The notes beneath the pieces are model-generated. The model searched no databases. It was given only the letters and a program-made list of their open reading frames with translations, and was not told the DNA's origin. A stretch of DNA of 64,000 nucleotides from Gentiana macrophylla (lineage: Eukaryota; Streptophyta; Magnoliopsida; Gentianales; Gentianaceae). Below, in pieces: positions 48,403-60,182 of the stretch; positions within the stretch are counted from its first letter, which is position 1, and each line of letters begins with the position of its first letter. The stretch is taken from the NCBI GenBank assembly GCA_026214975.1, contig CM047810.1, positions 90,326,560-90,390,559 on the forward strand, written 5' to 3'. The position numbers and the translations under genes are program-made.

Positions 48403-48437
48403 TCGGTCGACCGAGTGATAACGTTCGGTCGACCGAA
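48403..48437. repeat. Palindrome cluster 4, element C leader
   Basis: TCGGTCGACCGA cores at 48403-48414 and within TTCGGTCGACCGAA at 48424-48437, about 150 nt downstream of the PBS in sense. Confidence 0.9.
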
Positions 48438-48442
48438 TATAC

Positions 48443-48447
48443 AGATA

Positions 48448-48493
<46 letters not shown>

Positions 48494-48497
48494 TTTA
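48443..48497. repeat. (ATT)n microsatellite
   Basis: About 16 uninterrupted att units next to palindrome cluster 4. In sense the run would read as poly-Asn, which is an artefact of the repeat. Confidence 0.95.
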
Positions 48498-48565
48498 TGT
48501 AAATATGAAAGAAAACATAGAAACGAAATAATTAAGTAGATCATTTAAGCAGTTGGACCATTGAT

Positions 48566-48583
48566 TCCCCGGCAACGGCGCCA
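48566..48583 (-). promoter_or_regulatory. Element C primer binding site (tRNA-Asp)
   Basis: 18-nt match to the tRNA-Asp 3' end (sense TGGCGCCGTTGCCGGGGA), 6 nt from the LTR. Confidence 0.92.
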
Positions 48584-48589
48584 AAAACT

Positions 48590-50351
48590 TGATTGAGGTC
48601 AAGTTAAATTATTAACTCGATTCCTAAATAACCACTAGCAAGTGAACTAGGTTCAATCGCAGTATAGCTAGATAGAGTCGAGGTCGATCCCACAGAGAAT
48701 CAATTTGTGGATCCTAACTTAAATAGTCAACCTATTTATTTCGTTTGACAAAAAGACGGTCTACATGACCAACATAGAATACGAGAAAAGAAAGACACAC
48801 TCAAACATATAAACAAACAACATGTAAACAAATAACGTAATCAATCGCCTAATTATAACCGTAATTATTTGGATCTAGACAATTTATATAACAACAAGAC
48901 TCATCAACTATTAATCCGTTCATATCTATTTATATTGGCTACGGGAGTCATCCTCTAAGCTTGATGTAGCACCGGTAGGTCACTATATCAACTGTGGTAT
49001 TGTTACGTGACTTCGCTTTTGGTGCCTCCATCTCATATAACTCACACGCTTACGACTCTAAGGATGCCGATATTAACCGTACACCTCGTCCAGGCAACAT
49101 TCCTATGGTTAGGCGTACTTCTAAACGATCACTCAAACTCTCGTCCAACTAACAATTACCAAGTTATAGTCTCATGCTAGTTTACGATCTCACGTATAAC
49201 AAGGTGCGCGCAAGAATTCCCTAATATAAACCTACCTAGATAACATTTGAATGTCCGAAGATCAATTCATGAGCCTACCTAAGAGTTTTATACCGGTATT
49301 TCCTTTTACACGTTTTAATTAAATTAAGCGAGTGGCGTAGCCATAGCCATACCTCTCGAGATAATGATTCAATTAAGCTAACCTAATCATAAAGACGTGA
49401 TCGATTAACGGATGAAAGCAGTTTGAAAGCTCTCGGTCGACCGAATAGGTGCTCTCGGTCGACCGAGTGACACCTCTCGGTCACCCGAGTACTTAACTCC
49501 CCAGATTACATCCCCGAATATATTTCTCAGCGTTTCACATACGAATCGGATTATATAGTGAATCATCATGACATCATATAAATTAATCTAAATACACGTA
49601 AATTAAACACGCAGATTCATCTATAGATAATAGGTAGAGGACGTAGGGTATGAGATCCTCATAGACAAGGTATCATCACTGCCCTAACGTCATATCCTAG
49701 ATCTACATCATCTAGATATGAATAACTACTCAAACAATCAAAGCATAATTGGGAAATTGATTACTAAAAGAAAACAAGATGAAGAACTAGGGCTTACATG
49801 TTTGCACCCTCAGCTCCTCCACAAGCCTAATGAATCCTTATTTGCTTATTTGTATATATGAATTGATATTGGTGAATGCATAATAAAAAATACAAAGGAC
49901 TTGTGTTTATATAGAGCCTCAGCCGACAAAGAAAACCGACTTAAAATGCCGACACTACTGAACCCTAACCGCCTCAAACAATGTGCCGGACTTCTGCTGG
50001 GCTACAGGCCCACTCGGTCGACCGAATGCATAGGCTCGGTCGACCGAGCCTTATGTGCTTCTAGGCTTTCTTCTTTTTCCGTCTTGGGCTTTCTGAACTT
50101 GTCTGCGATCCATTAAAGCTTCTCCGAAGTCCATCCTTGTGCTCCCAAATGAGTTACTACAAATATAGCATGACATACCGTCTGTAACATCAAATAATAT
50201 AATAAAACCTCTTAATACATAATAATGAATCGTAACTCTCGGCATATGCAAATTAAGCGTATTACGACTTATTATTACTCTATTATAGCTCCTTTAAACT
50301 AGAATCGGGGATAATGGTCATAGAATAACGGGCACAAAATGACCGTTATCA
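48590..50351 (-). repeat. Element C 5' LTR
   Basis: Partner of 42066-43821, same termini, 1762 bp. Carries palindrome clusters at 49433-49489 and 50014-50051. Confidence 0.95.
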
Positions 50352-50356
50352 CTTAC

Positions 50357-50978
50357 TTGATTCAATCTTTCTTTTACAAGGAATCTGCTGAAGACAGTGA
50401 AGCATATTTGTGTCAAGGACTGTTGTTTGTGGTGGATCTGGCGAAGAGGCAATCCTACCCTTCAAGGACCAGTGGAAGACTTTGGAGCAGCAATTCTACC
50501 TGTTCCAAGTGTTCAGTTTGTGAAGCCATAGTTATTGGTGAAGTACAAGCAACTTAGGGATTTTTGTAACTGCTACCTCAAGAATCTCTAGTGAATTACC
50601 TCCAACATCACAGAGAAGAGTGGGGTGACGAGATTACACCACCGGAACCACTATAAAATCTGCCTACTTACTTTCTGTATTCATATTCTGCACTTAGTAT
50701 ATTTAACACATCCACCTACTGAATCTAGAAACTAAATCACACACATACACTACTGAGTATCTAATACTTGGTATCATATTTTATCAACATGTAATAAGGC
50801 TTATTTAAATATATTCCACTGCAACAAATTCAGTAAAGTCAATAGTCAATGAGACTCATCGAGCATCAAGAGAGTCGCTAAAGTTGCTGAGTTTGTTGAC
50901 TCCAAAAGTTTTAAGTGTTAAGTTTATTCACTCCCCCCCCCCTTTAAACTTAACCAAAGCCTTTTCAAGGGACCAACA
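50357..50978 (+). repeat. SIRE 3' LTR, right part
   Basis: Continues the LTR after element C (ttgattcaatctttctttta...) to gggaccaaca at 50978. The flank atgtg is the right TSD copy. Confidence 0.93.
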
Positions 50979-51298
50979 ATGTGTGTATTTTCTTTGTGAA
51001 ATGGATATTCCTTTTGGACATCTAGCAGCCTCAATCCCTAGGAAATATCTCAATTTTCCAAGATCTTTGATGGTAAACTGCTGATGTAAAGCATCCTTAA
51101 CTTGCTGAATTAACTCTTCAGTAGGGCTAACAACTATGATGTCATCCACATATACCAATAAGGCAATGAATGACTGTCCTGACCCTTTTGTGAATAATCT
51201 GTGGTCATGTTTGGATTGAATGAATCCTTGAGCCTCCAATGATCAGTCAACTTGCAAATCCATTGTCTGCTGGCTTGTTTGAGGCCATATATGTAAGG
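50979..51298 (-). pseudogene. Copia reverse transcriptase middle segment
   Basis: The minus frame has IYGLKQASRQWICKL, one frameshift near 51240, then GFIQSKHDHRLFTKGSG, the catalytic LLVYVDDIIVVS and DLGKLRYFLGIEAAR, running into the SIRE LTR. It belongs to the Ale-like copia element and continues in the 21709-20916 segment. Upstream RT is cut off by element E at 51299. Confidence 0.9.
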
Positions 51299-53123
51299 TG
51301 TAGTGCCCGAAAGACAATTGTATAATTGTTTTAGGACAGAATTAGTAATTCATCTTATTATATACATGTATGCTTATAATTAAGACACTACTGAAAACCC
51401 TAAGTACCTCGTTTATGTAATCACATAACTCGGTGTATGGCTATACACAAGAGGATTGAGTTAGTGAGATGTACTTAAAATTAACTTAGTCCGTAGCGTT
51501 TATTAATCTGAGTATGGGTCTCATGATTAATTTGCTATTAATGCTCCCAGGACACTTTAGGTGTGTGATCTTATCCGGATTTGTCGGTAATAAGTACCAG
51601 TGGGGCATTTATATATGATGATGATCATATATGCATTTGGACCGATTTGATTTGAGTTCTCGATATAATTCCGTAATTGAGAAGTCTTATTGAATCACAA
51701 GATGATCATATATGGATTAATCTTAATCCGAGGTGATCACGATCATTCGCTTAGACTAGGGTAGAGTTTGATGTGTTAGTAAGGATCACTTAAGTATGTG
51801 GTCCAACACTCTCGTTGGCTCTATTCGGGATGAGTGAGTGGTATGTGCTATCACATATATGGAATCCATTCCTTCCCTCGGGAAGTAGATGCAGACGATT
51901 CCTTATTTGTTGACCAGAAAGCGATCGATCGGCCGAGTTCATATTATATTGAATATGAACTAATTGATTACTAGGGGGTTAATGGTAAATAAGGATAACA
52001 TGTTTCGAGAAGGGTTTACGGAAATATCCCGAATCGAAGTGAACAGTCTATGGAGGATTTATCCGTATGTAATGATTATATCAGTGGACGCTTTCAACTC
52101 ATAAATTGAGTGTAAGTTATCTATGTTCGATAGAGTTCAGTTTCGGGTTTATGGTGGTGTAATCCCGGAATTAATAGGTTGGATATAATTATTCTGTCTG
52201 ATGAATAATTTTTATTCGATTTATTGTAGCTACTGAATATGGGTCCATGGTCCCCGACGTGGCTCCTAATATAGCATTATTGGATTTCTCGTCGTTGCAC
52301 CTCAATTATAATTAAATAGTGGATTGGGCTATTTAATTTGATATGTGGATTAATTGTTTAGTTGGACTAAATAATTAAATACACGGAAAAGACATTTTTC
52401 GTGGACTCGGCCCAAATTGGTGTGTTGACCTTTTGACATAATTGGTCAAATATGATAATATGCGTGTAACTCCTTTTGGGTTTGCATATGGCGCATTTTT
52501 GTGTTGTTATTTAATTATTAGGAAATTAGTTTTCTTGGATAATTATTTAATGTGTGATTTATCTTTTATTTGTTAATTGATAATTCATGGAATATTAGAT
52601 AATAATATGATTTATCTTAATTTGTTTGGGATAATCATTTTATTTATCTTTTATTTGGAAAAATGATTAATGTAATAATTATCTATTAATTATTTAATCC
52701 TTGGAGGTTAAGTTTTATTCTCCTATATAAAGAGAGTTCTCCCAAGCTTTTTGACACAACAAATACACGCCATTATCATAAGAAAAATAGCTTGGAATTT
52801 TCGGCTATTTTCTTTGGGTTTCGAGTTAGAATAATCTTCGGGATTATTCCGGTAGCATATCAAGGAGGTCCGGCGGCGGGAAACACCATCCCACTGGTGT
52901 TCTTTGGGAGACACACGTTGGAAGGCGTGGCTTCTCAATCACGTGTTCTTGGATACTTTTTGTTCTTGGAGTTAGCACCACCATAAAAAGCGCAGGCTCC
53001 TAAACCCCCTTGTAGGATTAGATCTTTAATTTATGTTCTTTGTTTCGTTTAGATCTAGATCTGATGCTTTCCGCTGCGTAATCGGGTCAGTCTATGATTG
53101 ATCCGACGATATTACATCTAACA
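51299..53123 (+). repeat. Element E 5' LTR
   Basis: Begins tgtagtgcccgaaagac and ends attacatctaaca. TATA box ctatataaag at about 52722-52731. Single copy in this window, boundaries set by the junction with copia RT and by the PBS. Confidence 0.85.
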
Positions 53124-53125
53124 AG

Positions 53126-53138
53126 TGGTATCGGAGCC
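53126..53138 (+). promoter_or_regulatory. Element E primer binding site (initiator tRNA-Met)
   Basis: tggtatcggagcc, two bases after the LTR end, complementary to the initiator tRNA-Met 3' end. Confidence 0.9.
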
Positions 53139-53677
53139 TTTGATCTAACGATCAAAGTATATGAATTTTAGATCTTGGAGTGGAAAAGCATGTTTTAGAT
53201 GTTTTTATTTCGTTTTTTTATGGTAAAATTCGAAATTAATCTTGTTGTATGCTTGTGAATGTTGTGGTTGAAGAGATGGATTGGGTTGGTATTGTTTACC
53301 CGTAGATCTATTTTGTAGCTCCTTTGTTTAGTAACAATTGAGCATAGGATTTGTATTTTTTTTATGTCTTTTTCGAAATTCAATGTAAAGTAGCACCTTT
53401 TATTGTAATTTTGTTGTTCCGGGCTCGAAAAGATGAATATCTTGCTGAAAAGATGAAGATCAAGGCAAAACCCAAGGTATGAACGAGGATAAACGGCTAA
53501 AAACTTGATTTTAATTTAAAAATCCTGCGCTACAGTACTTTCTGCGACGCTTAAAAGCGTCGCTATAAGTCTGTTTGTTAGGAATTTGCATGCGGCTAGG
53601 GTTTCTTAGAGGCGGCTGTCAAATTTTTTTTTCTTAAGTTTTTTTTGTCTAATATCTGCCGTATGGCAGAAAATCAT

Positions 53678-53681
<4 letters not shown>

Positions 53682-53727
<46 letters not shown>
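53682..53727. repeat. (AT)n microsatellite
   Basis: About 22 uninterrupted ta/at units. Confidence 0.95.
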
Positions 53728-53729
<2 letters not shown>

Positions 53730-54582
53730 GAATAAATTAGGCATGTACAACTCGAATAATTAGTATGAATGCTTATTAATTTAATATGTGGTAGTTAAAT
53801 AATAAGTAGCTAATTATAAAACCGAGGAACCGGGTTTTTGTCAATCGTTACGATTTTAGTGATGGATTCTCGGTGAATCCCACTTGGATAAATCATTGAG
53901 CTTTTCGGTGATGGCTTCTCAGTGAACCCACCTTAAACAGAAACGAGATTACGCTTTCGGTGACAATTTAGAAATCGGAGAATCTTAGTACATGGGTTCG
54001 GAAATGGTCTAACCATGGTTGGGCGAGTTCAACCGAGCTTCGCTCAATCGACTCCCCACCACATGATGATATGCGTTCTGATTCGGCGACAGGACTTAGC
54101 ATAGCCGATAAGCCTTCGGGCTAAACGGGGCTTCTCTTTCCGGATTGGCCTGAACTGTCACGTATGTTCCAACGAATAAGACGGCGTAGGCTTGCCTACA
54201 TAACCAACCCTATTCGGAGTACTTTGATTTATTGTTTCTTGTTGTCAAGGCAAAAACCGTAATTAGTAAACCCACCATTTTTTCAAAATATTGAGTGGGA
54301 GCGGGGAAGGCGACAGCCAACCCCACGGCCTCTACTATAGATGCAAGCACGTGAGAGAAGGGTGACGCCTCGTGCCGCTTTGATTCCGGCCCCCTAAGGA
54401 TGGTGTTCACCCCTATCAAAATTCAAGGCTTGGTCTCCGAAAGGATAGGATTTCGGGTACTCGTTGGGTCACTGTCCGACCCTAAAAGCGGCATACTCGG
54501 GGCGTACTTTGAGGTCTGATATAGTAGGTCACACTCATTATGGATATTTTCGAAATATCTAGGCTAGAAAAAGGAAGGTAAT

Positions 54583-54646
54583 CAATGATAAAGAGCTGGG
54601 ATGTCCGACTCCCGTGAGATGTTCGATTCTAGAAGCTTTATCATTG
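54583..54646 (+). other. Long hairpin in element E
   Basis: CAATGATAAAG (54583-54593) pairs perfectly with CTTTATCATTG (54636-54646), enclosing a 42-nt loop that itself contains ggg/ccc pairing. Confidence 0.75.
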
Positions 54647-55050
54647 AGAGAGATTGTCTCAGTTTAACCATCATTGTGCTGATACCGACCCTAAAGGCGG
54701 CGGTACGATGCGAGGTTAAATCCTTGGAATGGTAGGATAAACTTTTTTAGTTTATAATTCCTAAAATAAAAATCTAGTAGTGAAATTTTAATTTTGAATT
54801 TAACTTTCTGTCATGTTTATTTACAACTTTAATCTCTAGGCTACTAAACTGTTAGTAATAGGACTTCATTAAAAATGTGGAGAGTAACAAGTACGTTGTA
54901 ATTATCAATAAATTCAGTTAACTTTTCGGAAGAGATTTTTCTCTTGAGCCTTTAAAAACATAAGTAACATAGTACAGGTATGTCACGGGTGTCACTCATG
55001 TTGAACGAGAGACGACCATACTTAGTTTACAAAAGATGACATAGGACTAT

Positions 55051-56589
55051 TGTCTCGGATTTTATCAACGGAAAAACAACAAGTAATAAATTATAAATCT
55101 GGTATACCCCAAGTGCAGGGATCATAGTATAGCAACTAATACCGGGTCGATCTCATAGGGAATCGAGGTTGTTCTAGTTCTTAATTCTTCTAAATTGTCA
55201 TGAGAAATAACTAAAAACGAAAACGGAAAAAAACAATAAACTGGACAGAGGGTTGTCAATCCAAAGCCAGGAAATATAGTTGCGGACCTAAACTAACTAA
55301 ACAAATCTATTCTATAACTAAAAAGAAAAATAAAATTCTAAGATCGCAACGAAGAACAAGGCACAAAGATGATTTCAATTAATTTTAACGAAGAACAAGC
55401 ATTGATCCACCTATCCCGCAACCCTCAATTTCTACTCTAGATCGTTTAGTGAAGATTTAATAAAGATGTGGTTCACCTATCAAAGGTATGAATTCCTACT
55501 CTCGTAGATAATTCGCCTATTAATCTTTCATCTCTCGATCTTAAAGATTAACGCTTTCATAACAAAGGTGTAAGATTTCTCAATCAAGCAACTTAGATAT
55601 TCAACCTAACAACTCTCGTTATTTTTAGGTTAAAAGTCCAATCTTTAATATGGTGATCTAGAGTTTAACAACGATTCTCATCAAACGTTAAACATCAAAT
55701 AGCAACCATCTCTCGATTTAAATTGCATAATCAATAAAGCACATAATAAAGATACAAACTTTAAATAAAAACTCACAAAACAATCCAAGATTCGAAATCA
55801 AAATGTCTTTGAGAATTGGCTTCACAAAGCTCGTTCTAGGCTTAGCCTTAGCTCATCGTTGGAAAACAAATCATATAAATAAAAAGAAGATAAAAAGATG
55901 TTTATGATGGTGGGAAAACGCAGCTAGGCGCCCCAAGAGGCTGGGGCGGCTGAGGATCGAATTGTGATGTTTAGGGTTGGAAAAAACACGACTATAAATA
56001 GGTTTTAGGTCGGTTTCAAAAAGGTGGTGGTGGGACGCCCGTCTGCAGTGGGCGCCCGTCCATAGTGTCAAAAATCTTGAGTCGGGCCGAGTCTTCTCAA
56101 ACGCCCGCCCTATACATTTTCAAACGCTCGTTCACTAAAAATCGAACATCCCGATCCAACTTCTCTCCTGGATGCCGACCCACTCTTACGGGCGCCCGTT
56201 TGGGTAAAAATCATGCTTTCGAATTGAGTAGCTCCGGTGGGCGCCGATCCATGCTTACAGGCGCTTGATCCGAGTTGGACGGATGGCAAACATGCGTTCA
56301 GTCTTCAATATGCATCTTCCTCATTCTATTCAATCTTCAGTTAAACGTCGTTTTAGCTTCCTCCGTAATATGTAAGCGTACATACAACACGACAAAAACA
56401 TGCAAAATGTAAAATCACGTAAATAGATAATAAAGTCACGTAAAGAACTCGATTTTGCACTTAAACATCTTTCAAACTTCATTCTTTCAATAAATCCTTT
56501 AAACACTTACTTTTCTATAAAAAGTAATAAAACACGAAGGAAATTGCTACGAAATAATATCATATATATCGTAAAAATCACCGTCAACA
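55051..56589 (-). repeat. Element D 3' LTR
   Basis: Begins tgtctcggattttatc and ends ccgtcaaca. A ctataaatag-like TATA in both orientations lies near 55991-56000. The GC-rich patch 55920-56280 has repeated gggcgccc/cgcccgtc motifs and differs from its partner by many small indels. Confidence 0.94.
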
Positions 56590-58383
56590 ACTCCCCCACA
56601 CTTATCTTTTGCTCGTCCCGAGCAAAACAAAACAAGAAGACATAGGCTTACTCATGCAAAAATCCCATATTCCATATCACAACCGGTCGACTAGCATCAA
56701 AAACATACATCCAATGTAATAAACGATTACTCAAATGTGTAGTGTGTGCAAAGCCTTCTTCAACGTCCACTGGTTCCACACTTGACAATTAAAATCAAGC
56801 TAACCGACCAATACCCATTAAAGACAGATAATGAATCACCCTGACTATACATACGCCCTACAAAACTACTCACGTCATGACTAGAGTAATACATGTGTTT
56901 CCGAAATCTTTTTAGTTGTACCCAGAGGATATTCCCTACAACATATACCTTGGCCTATACTGGGGATAAGATAGGCGATAACTAAGTCTTTCACTTATTC
57001 ATACCAAATTCCTTATGTAAGTTGATTTAATTTATCTTTCACATTTATACACACATCAGAATAAGCTCTTGCCCGTCATAGCAGAATAGGACATTCGAGA
57101 TATGACCTACCTTACTCCAATCATAAGGCAGCTTCTTCTGACTGTCGTGAGCTTTTGGTCATCATAGTGGTATAGGACATTCGTGATATGACCTACCGCA
57201 CTCAAATCATCGACCAGCTTCCGACACACCCGATTAATTCATATATTTTTTTCTTGAAACATACTTTTTAAAGCACAATAGTTACGTTTCACTTATCACA
57301 TTCAGGCTTCGGTATATTCACGATACCACCTACTTCAATTCCAACTACGCACATATTACAATTTCCATGACATGAGCACTAAGCGAACGGTCTGATAACC
57401 AGAATCAAACATCATCGGTTCAAATGAGTACAGTTTCCTAAGTTCAGCTCGTCATCGAAGAGGCTTACGTGAAAAGAATTCAAGTAAAGGCTTATTTATC
57501 AAAGGTCTATGCTAAAATACTAGTCAACCAGCACAAGTATGGGAATATAAATGAGTAAGTAACCAAAATAAAATCATGCTCGGGACGGATTTCTTTAAAA
57601 AACATTTAAAAATTTTAAGCGTAATAAATTGAAGCACATTTGTAGGTACAAACTAACAACTTGTCTCTCCCCCACACTTAAATGACAACATGTCCTCATG
57701 TTGTGCAGAATAAGAAAAACTTAGCTGATTGTAGTTCGAAGGTGGCAATTCTGGAAGTGGTCATGAGTCAGATCCAGAAATGCTTGAAGAAATCGATGGT
57801 CGTGGACCATCCACCGGAAAACTGATATCGTCTAAACGCTCACAATTGCTATCGCAAATATCCTGCACACATGAAAAACAAGACAAGATCTCGGGGATAG
57901 GGGAATATAACATACTGCGTAGAAAAGTTTGATATAAGCACAAGATATAGTTGCTCAGATGGAAAAATCACCACACAGGGAAAACACAGGGCATCTAAGC
58001 GTCAAATATAACCACAGAGGTTTACAAAACAAATATGGTCCAACATGTGCATACAGAAATACCAAACTCCAACTGAAAGTGCAAATGCGCGTTAAGGCTT
58101 ACAAGATTCATCAGAAAGTAATAGCATGAGCGCGCGGTAGCTTCAACTAAAGTCCGGATGAATCAAAAAGCAGCGTGTAGCTTCCGCTCATGCAAGTTAC
58201 CTGGACACAGAAACCGACTCCAAAAACCTAGACGACACAAGACAAAACTAGCCCCCCTTATTCAACAAAAACAAAATAATCCAAAATAATAATAAAAAAA
58301 ACTATTCTTATTATTGGGTTGCCTCCCAACAAGCGCCTTTCTTTAGTGTCTTTGGCTAGACACACTTACGTCACTATCCATTA
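56590..58383 (-). other. Element D 3' non-coding region
   Basis: PPT at 56590-56604 (actcccccacactta), paired hairpin units at 57060-57230, and second PPT-like tract at 57667-57680. A short open frame (57943-57761) just upstream of the second tract is not recognised. Confidence 0.7.
57060..57230 (-). other. Tandem pair of conserved hairpin units (D copy)
   Basis: Units at 57064-57143 and 57149-57230 share the gagct...taggacattcg-gatatgacctac...actc-aatcat layout. Unit 1 can pair AAGCT/AGCTT, GCC/GGC and TAGG-CAT/ATG-CCTA. Unit 2 pairs GGTC/GACC and the same apical stem. Compare 7777-7945 in element A. Confidence 0.65.
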
Positions 58384-58734
58384 TCAATGAGGACTAAACC
58401 AAAGAAGGGCCTCCCTCTGCTTTTTCCTCCACATATCAGGGATATTCGCACGGATTCTAAGATATAGCATTGGAATCCTACAACCATGTCTTCTTAGAAA
58501 GTGATTAAACATTTCAGCGCCTAGGAAAGAAGTGTCATTCAACAACTTGTTTATTTCTTTATCAATGCTCATGACAAATCTAAGAGAATTATGGACTATT
58601 AGAGGTGGAACATCTATGTACTCGGTATGATCAACATCAACATTGCTATTCAAGGACGGATAACTAACAGTATCAGATGACTTATGATCAAGAACAATAG
58701 TGTTACCTTCCTTTTCATCTTTTTCATGGCTCAT
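58384..58734 (-). pseudogene. Element D unrecognised frame
   Basis: A 116-codon frame starting with ATG at 58734 (MSHEKDEKEGNTIVLDHK) and ending WFSPH. It has an acidic N-terminal half and a C-terminal part with a HFLRRHGCRIPML stretch. I recognise no domain. Its position, after gag and before the 3' non-coding region, is where pol would start in a complete element. Confidence 0.4.
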
Positions 58735-60182
58735 TAATGTTGAATCTGGAATTATGGCACCATTATCCTGTGAAGATGGTTCAGATTTCCATGTGGCTTC
58801 ACTCTTGTGGATCTGGAGGCTTGAACCCTCAGCGGTCTTGGATAAATCATCACCAGAAACGTTCAGATCAAGACAATATGGGTTCTCAAAAGGATCACAG
58901 TTTACATCCCTACGACTCTCAACGTCGGCCTTACGCTCGAGGACTCGCCATCATCTCAGGTTCTCTTTCATATTCAATAACTTGGCGATCATGTGCAACT
59001 AATTCTCTGAAGTCAGTTCCATTGCTTACAGAGCAGGATGCACCAGGTGTGCCATTTCTCCAGAAACTTCCTTTCTGCTCTCTATATATTTCTCTAACAA
59101 AGCTGCCATGTAAGACTCGGGCTCTGAGTGAGGGAACACTTGTTGATAATTGCTTTCTTCTTGATCCCACGGAGAATAAGGATAGTTACTCCTCCCACCA
59201 TTGTATGTGGATGCATAGTTAGATTGAAGTGGATTTTCATAACTTGCATCATAATTGCTATTAATATTCCATTGGTGGGGTGAATTACCTCCACTGCACT
59301 GAGCCTCATAATGGTTTCCACCATAATATGAACATCTCACTTGAAGCGTTATTAAATCCATGTCCATAAGAATTACGATCGAGTTGAGGTATACGAGCAT
59401 CGGATCCAAAGGCAGATGAATCCATTAAACTTGACACTTCTACTTTTGGGGACCACTGAATTGAATGCCGGATCCTAAGTTCATGGCATTGTCCTCTTCA
59501 CTATCATAAGGAAATGTGGGAGCTAGGTCAATGCCTAGGTCTTGAGCCATTTCCCCGATTTGCCTCTCAAGATTCTTGATTGTCCTGTTTTGCTCCTCTA
59601 CTTTAGCTTCAAGATTATTGGAGTGAGAGGGCCTTGAGAGTTTTGGAAGTTTTGCGGAAGAGGTGGCCGATCGACTTTGAAACATAGGATCGGACTATTA
59701 CGATTGAACCACTGATATTGATTGGAAAATTTGATATTTTGGTTCTGACTGAAGTTCGGGTTTTGATAGAAATCGGATTACGAGAATTGAAACCCGATTT
59801 CAAAGCTGCTTTGGCGAGAAGGCGATTATTAAATCTCTCGTCATGCTGGCCACGGAAGCATTTACTTCAGCGTTCTATCCACTCATAGGGCGAAACGAAA
59901 GCAAGTGTGTCCCATATTGTCACAATTTTGACATGTGACTAGATTAAAATTTCCACGATTATGGGCGGTGTTAACTTGATATGCGGCAGGGGAAAAAAGC
60001 GACATCGCCAGCGGCATGGCCGGTCGACAACATCTTCCACGAAGCGAGAACTTGTGAGTTCTGTGGAAAAGACGGGGTCTGATCCATAGGATTAAGTGAC
60101 ATTTGAAGAGCTGCCATCTGCTGTTGCAGCATGGCGATCTCACTTTGCTCATCCATGTCCTCAATCCTGGATAGAAGATTGT
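58735..60182 (-). pseudogene. Element D gag-derived region
   Basis: In sense order: an N-terminal Met/Gln-rich frame (60156: MLQQQMAALQMSLNP) leading to a knuckle-like CQNCDNMGHTC (about 59930); Asn/Gln-rich text (59800-59690); a coiled coil NLEAKVEEQNRTIKNLERQI (59600); then a second knuckle CSYYGGNHYEAQC with Cys2 changed to Tyr (about 59320), Asn/Tyr/Ser-rich text and SYMAALLEKYIESRKE (59100). These are modules of the Athila Gag C-terminus. No complete capsid domain is seen. Frameshifts separate them. Confidence 0.65.

Larger units (their letters stand above)
42061..50356 (-). mobile_element. Element C: Athila-type derivative with protease and env-like frames
   Basis: LTRs 42066-43821 and 48590-50351, perfect TSD cttac (42061-42065, 50352-50356), tRNA-Asp PBS at 48566-48583, PPT at 43822. 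The 4.77-kb internal region encodes a retropepsin-like frame near the 5' end and an env-like frame near the 3' end, but no RT, RNase H or integrase motif was found. It carries multiple TCGGTCGACCGA palindromes in both LTRs and inside. It lies in the SIRE 3' LTR. Confidence 0.93.
21705..50983 (+). mobile_element. SIRE/Maximus-type copia retrotransposon with env-like gene
   Basis: LTRs at 21710-23407 and 41005-50978 (the latter split by element C), TSD aagtg (21705-21709) and atgtg (50979-50983), one mismatch. The initiator tRNA-Met PBS follows the 5' LTR. The order gag, protease, integrase, RT, RNase H is that of Ty1/copia, followed by a long extra gene as in SIRE/Maximus (Agrovirus-type) elements. 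Without nested B and C it is about 13.9 kb. Frameshifts and stops in every gene make it defective. Confidence 0.93.
53139..55050 (+). other. Element E internal region, first part
   Basis: No gene seen. Contains an (AT)n run (53682-53727), a hairpin GGATTC-tcggt-GAATCC (53864-53880) with a weaker sister at 53913-53929, a twice-used ccgaccctaaa-gcggc motif (about 54477 and 54687), and an 11-bp inverted repeat at 54583-54646. Confidence 0.65.

Noticed and set aside
48356..48544. Minus-strand frame with a poly-asparagine run
   Set aside because: Produced by the (ATT)n microsatellite in the element C leader.
52792..52986. Open frame near the end of the element E LTR as a gene
   Set aside because: It lies within the R/U5 part of the LTR, has no recognisable domain and no partner copy for comparison.
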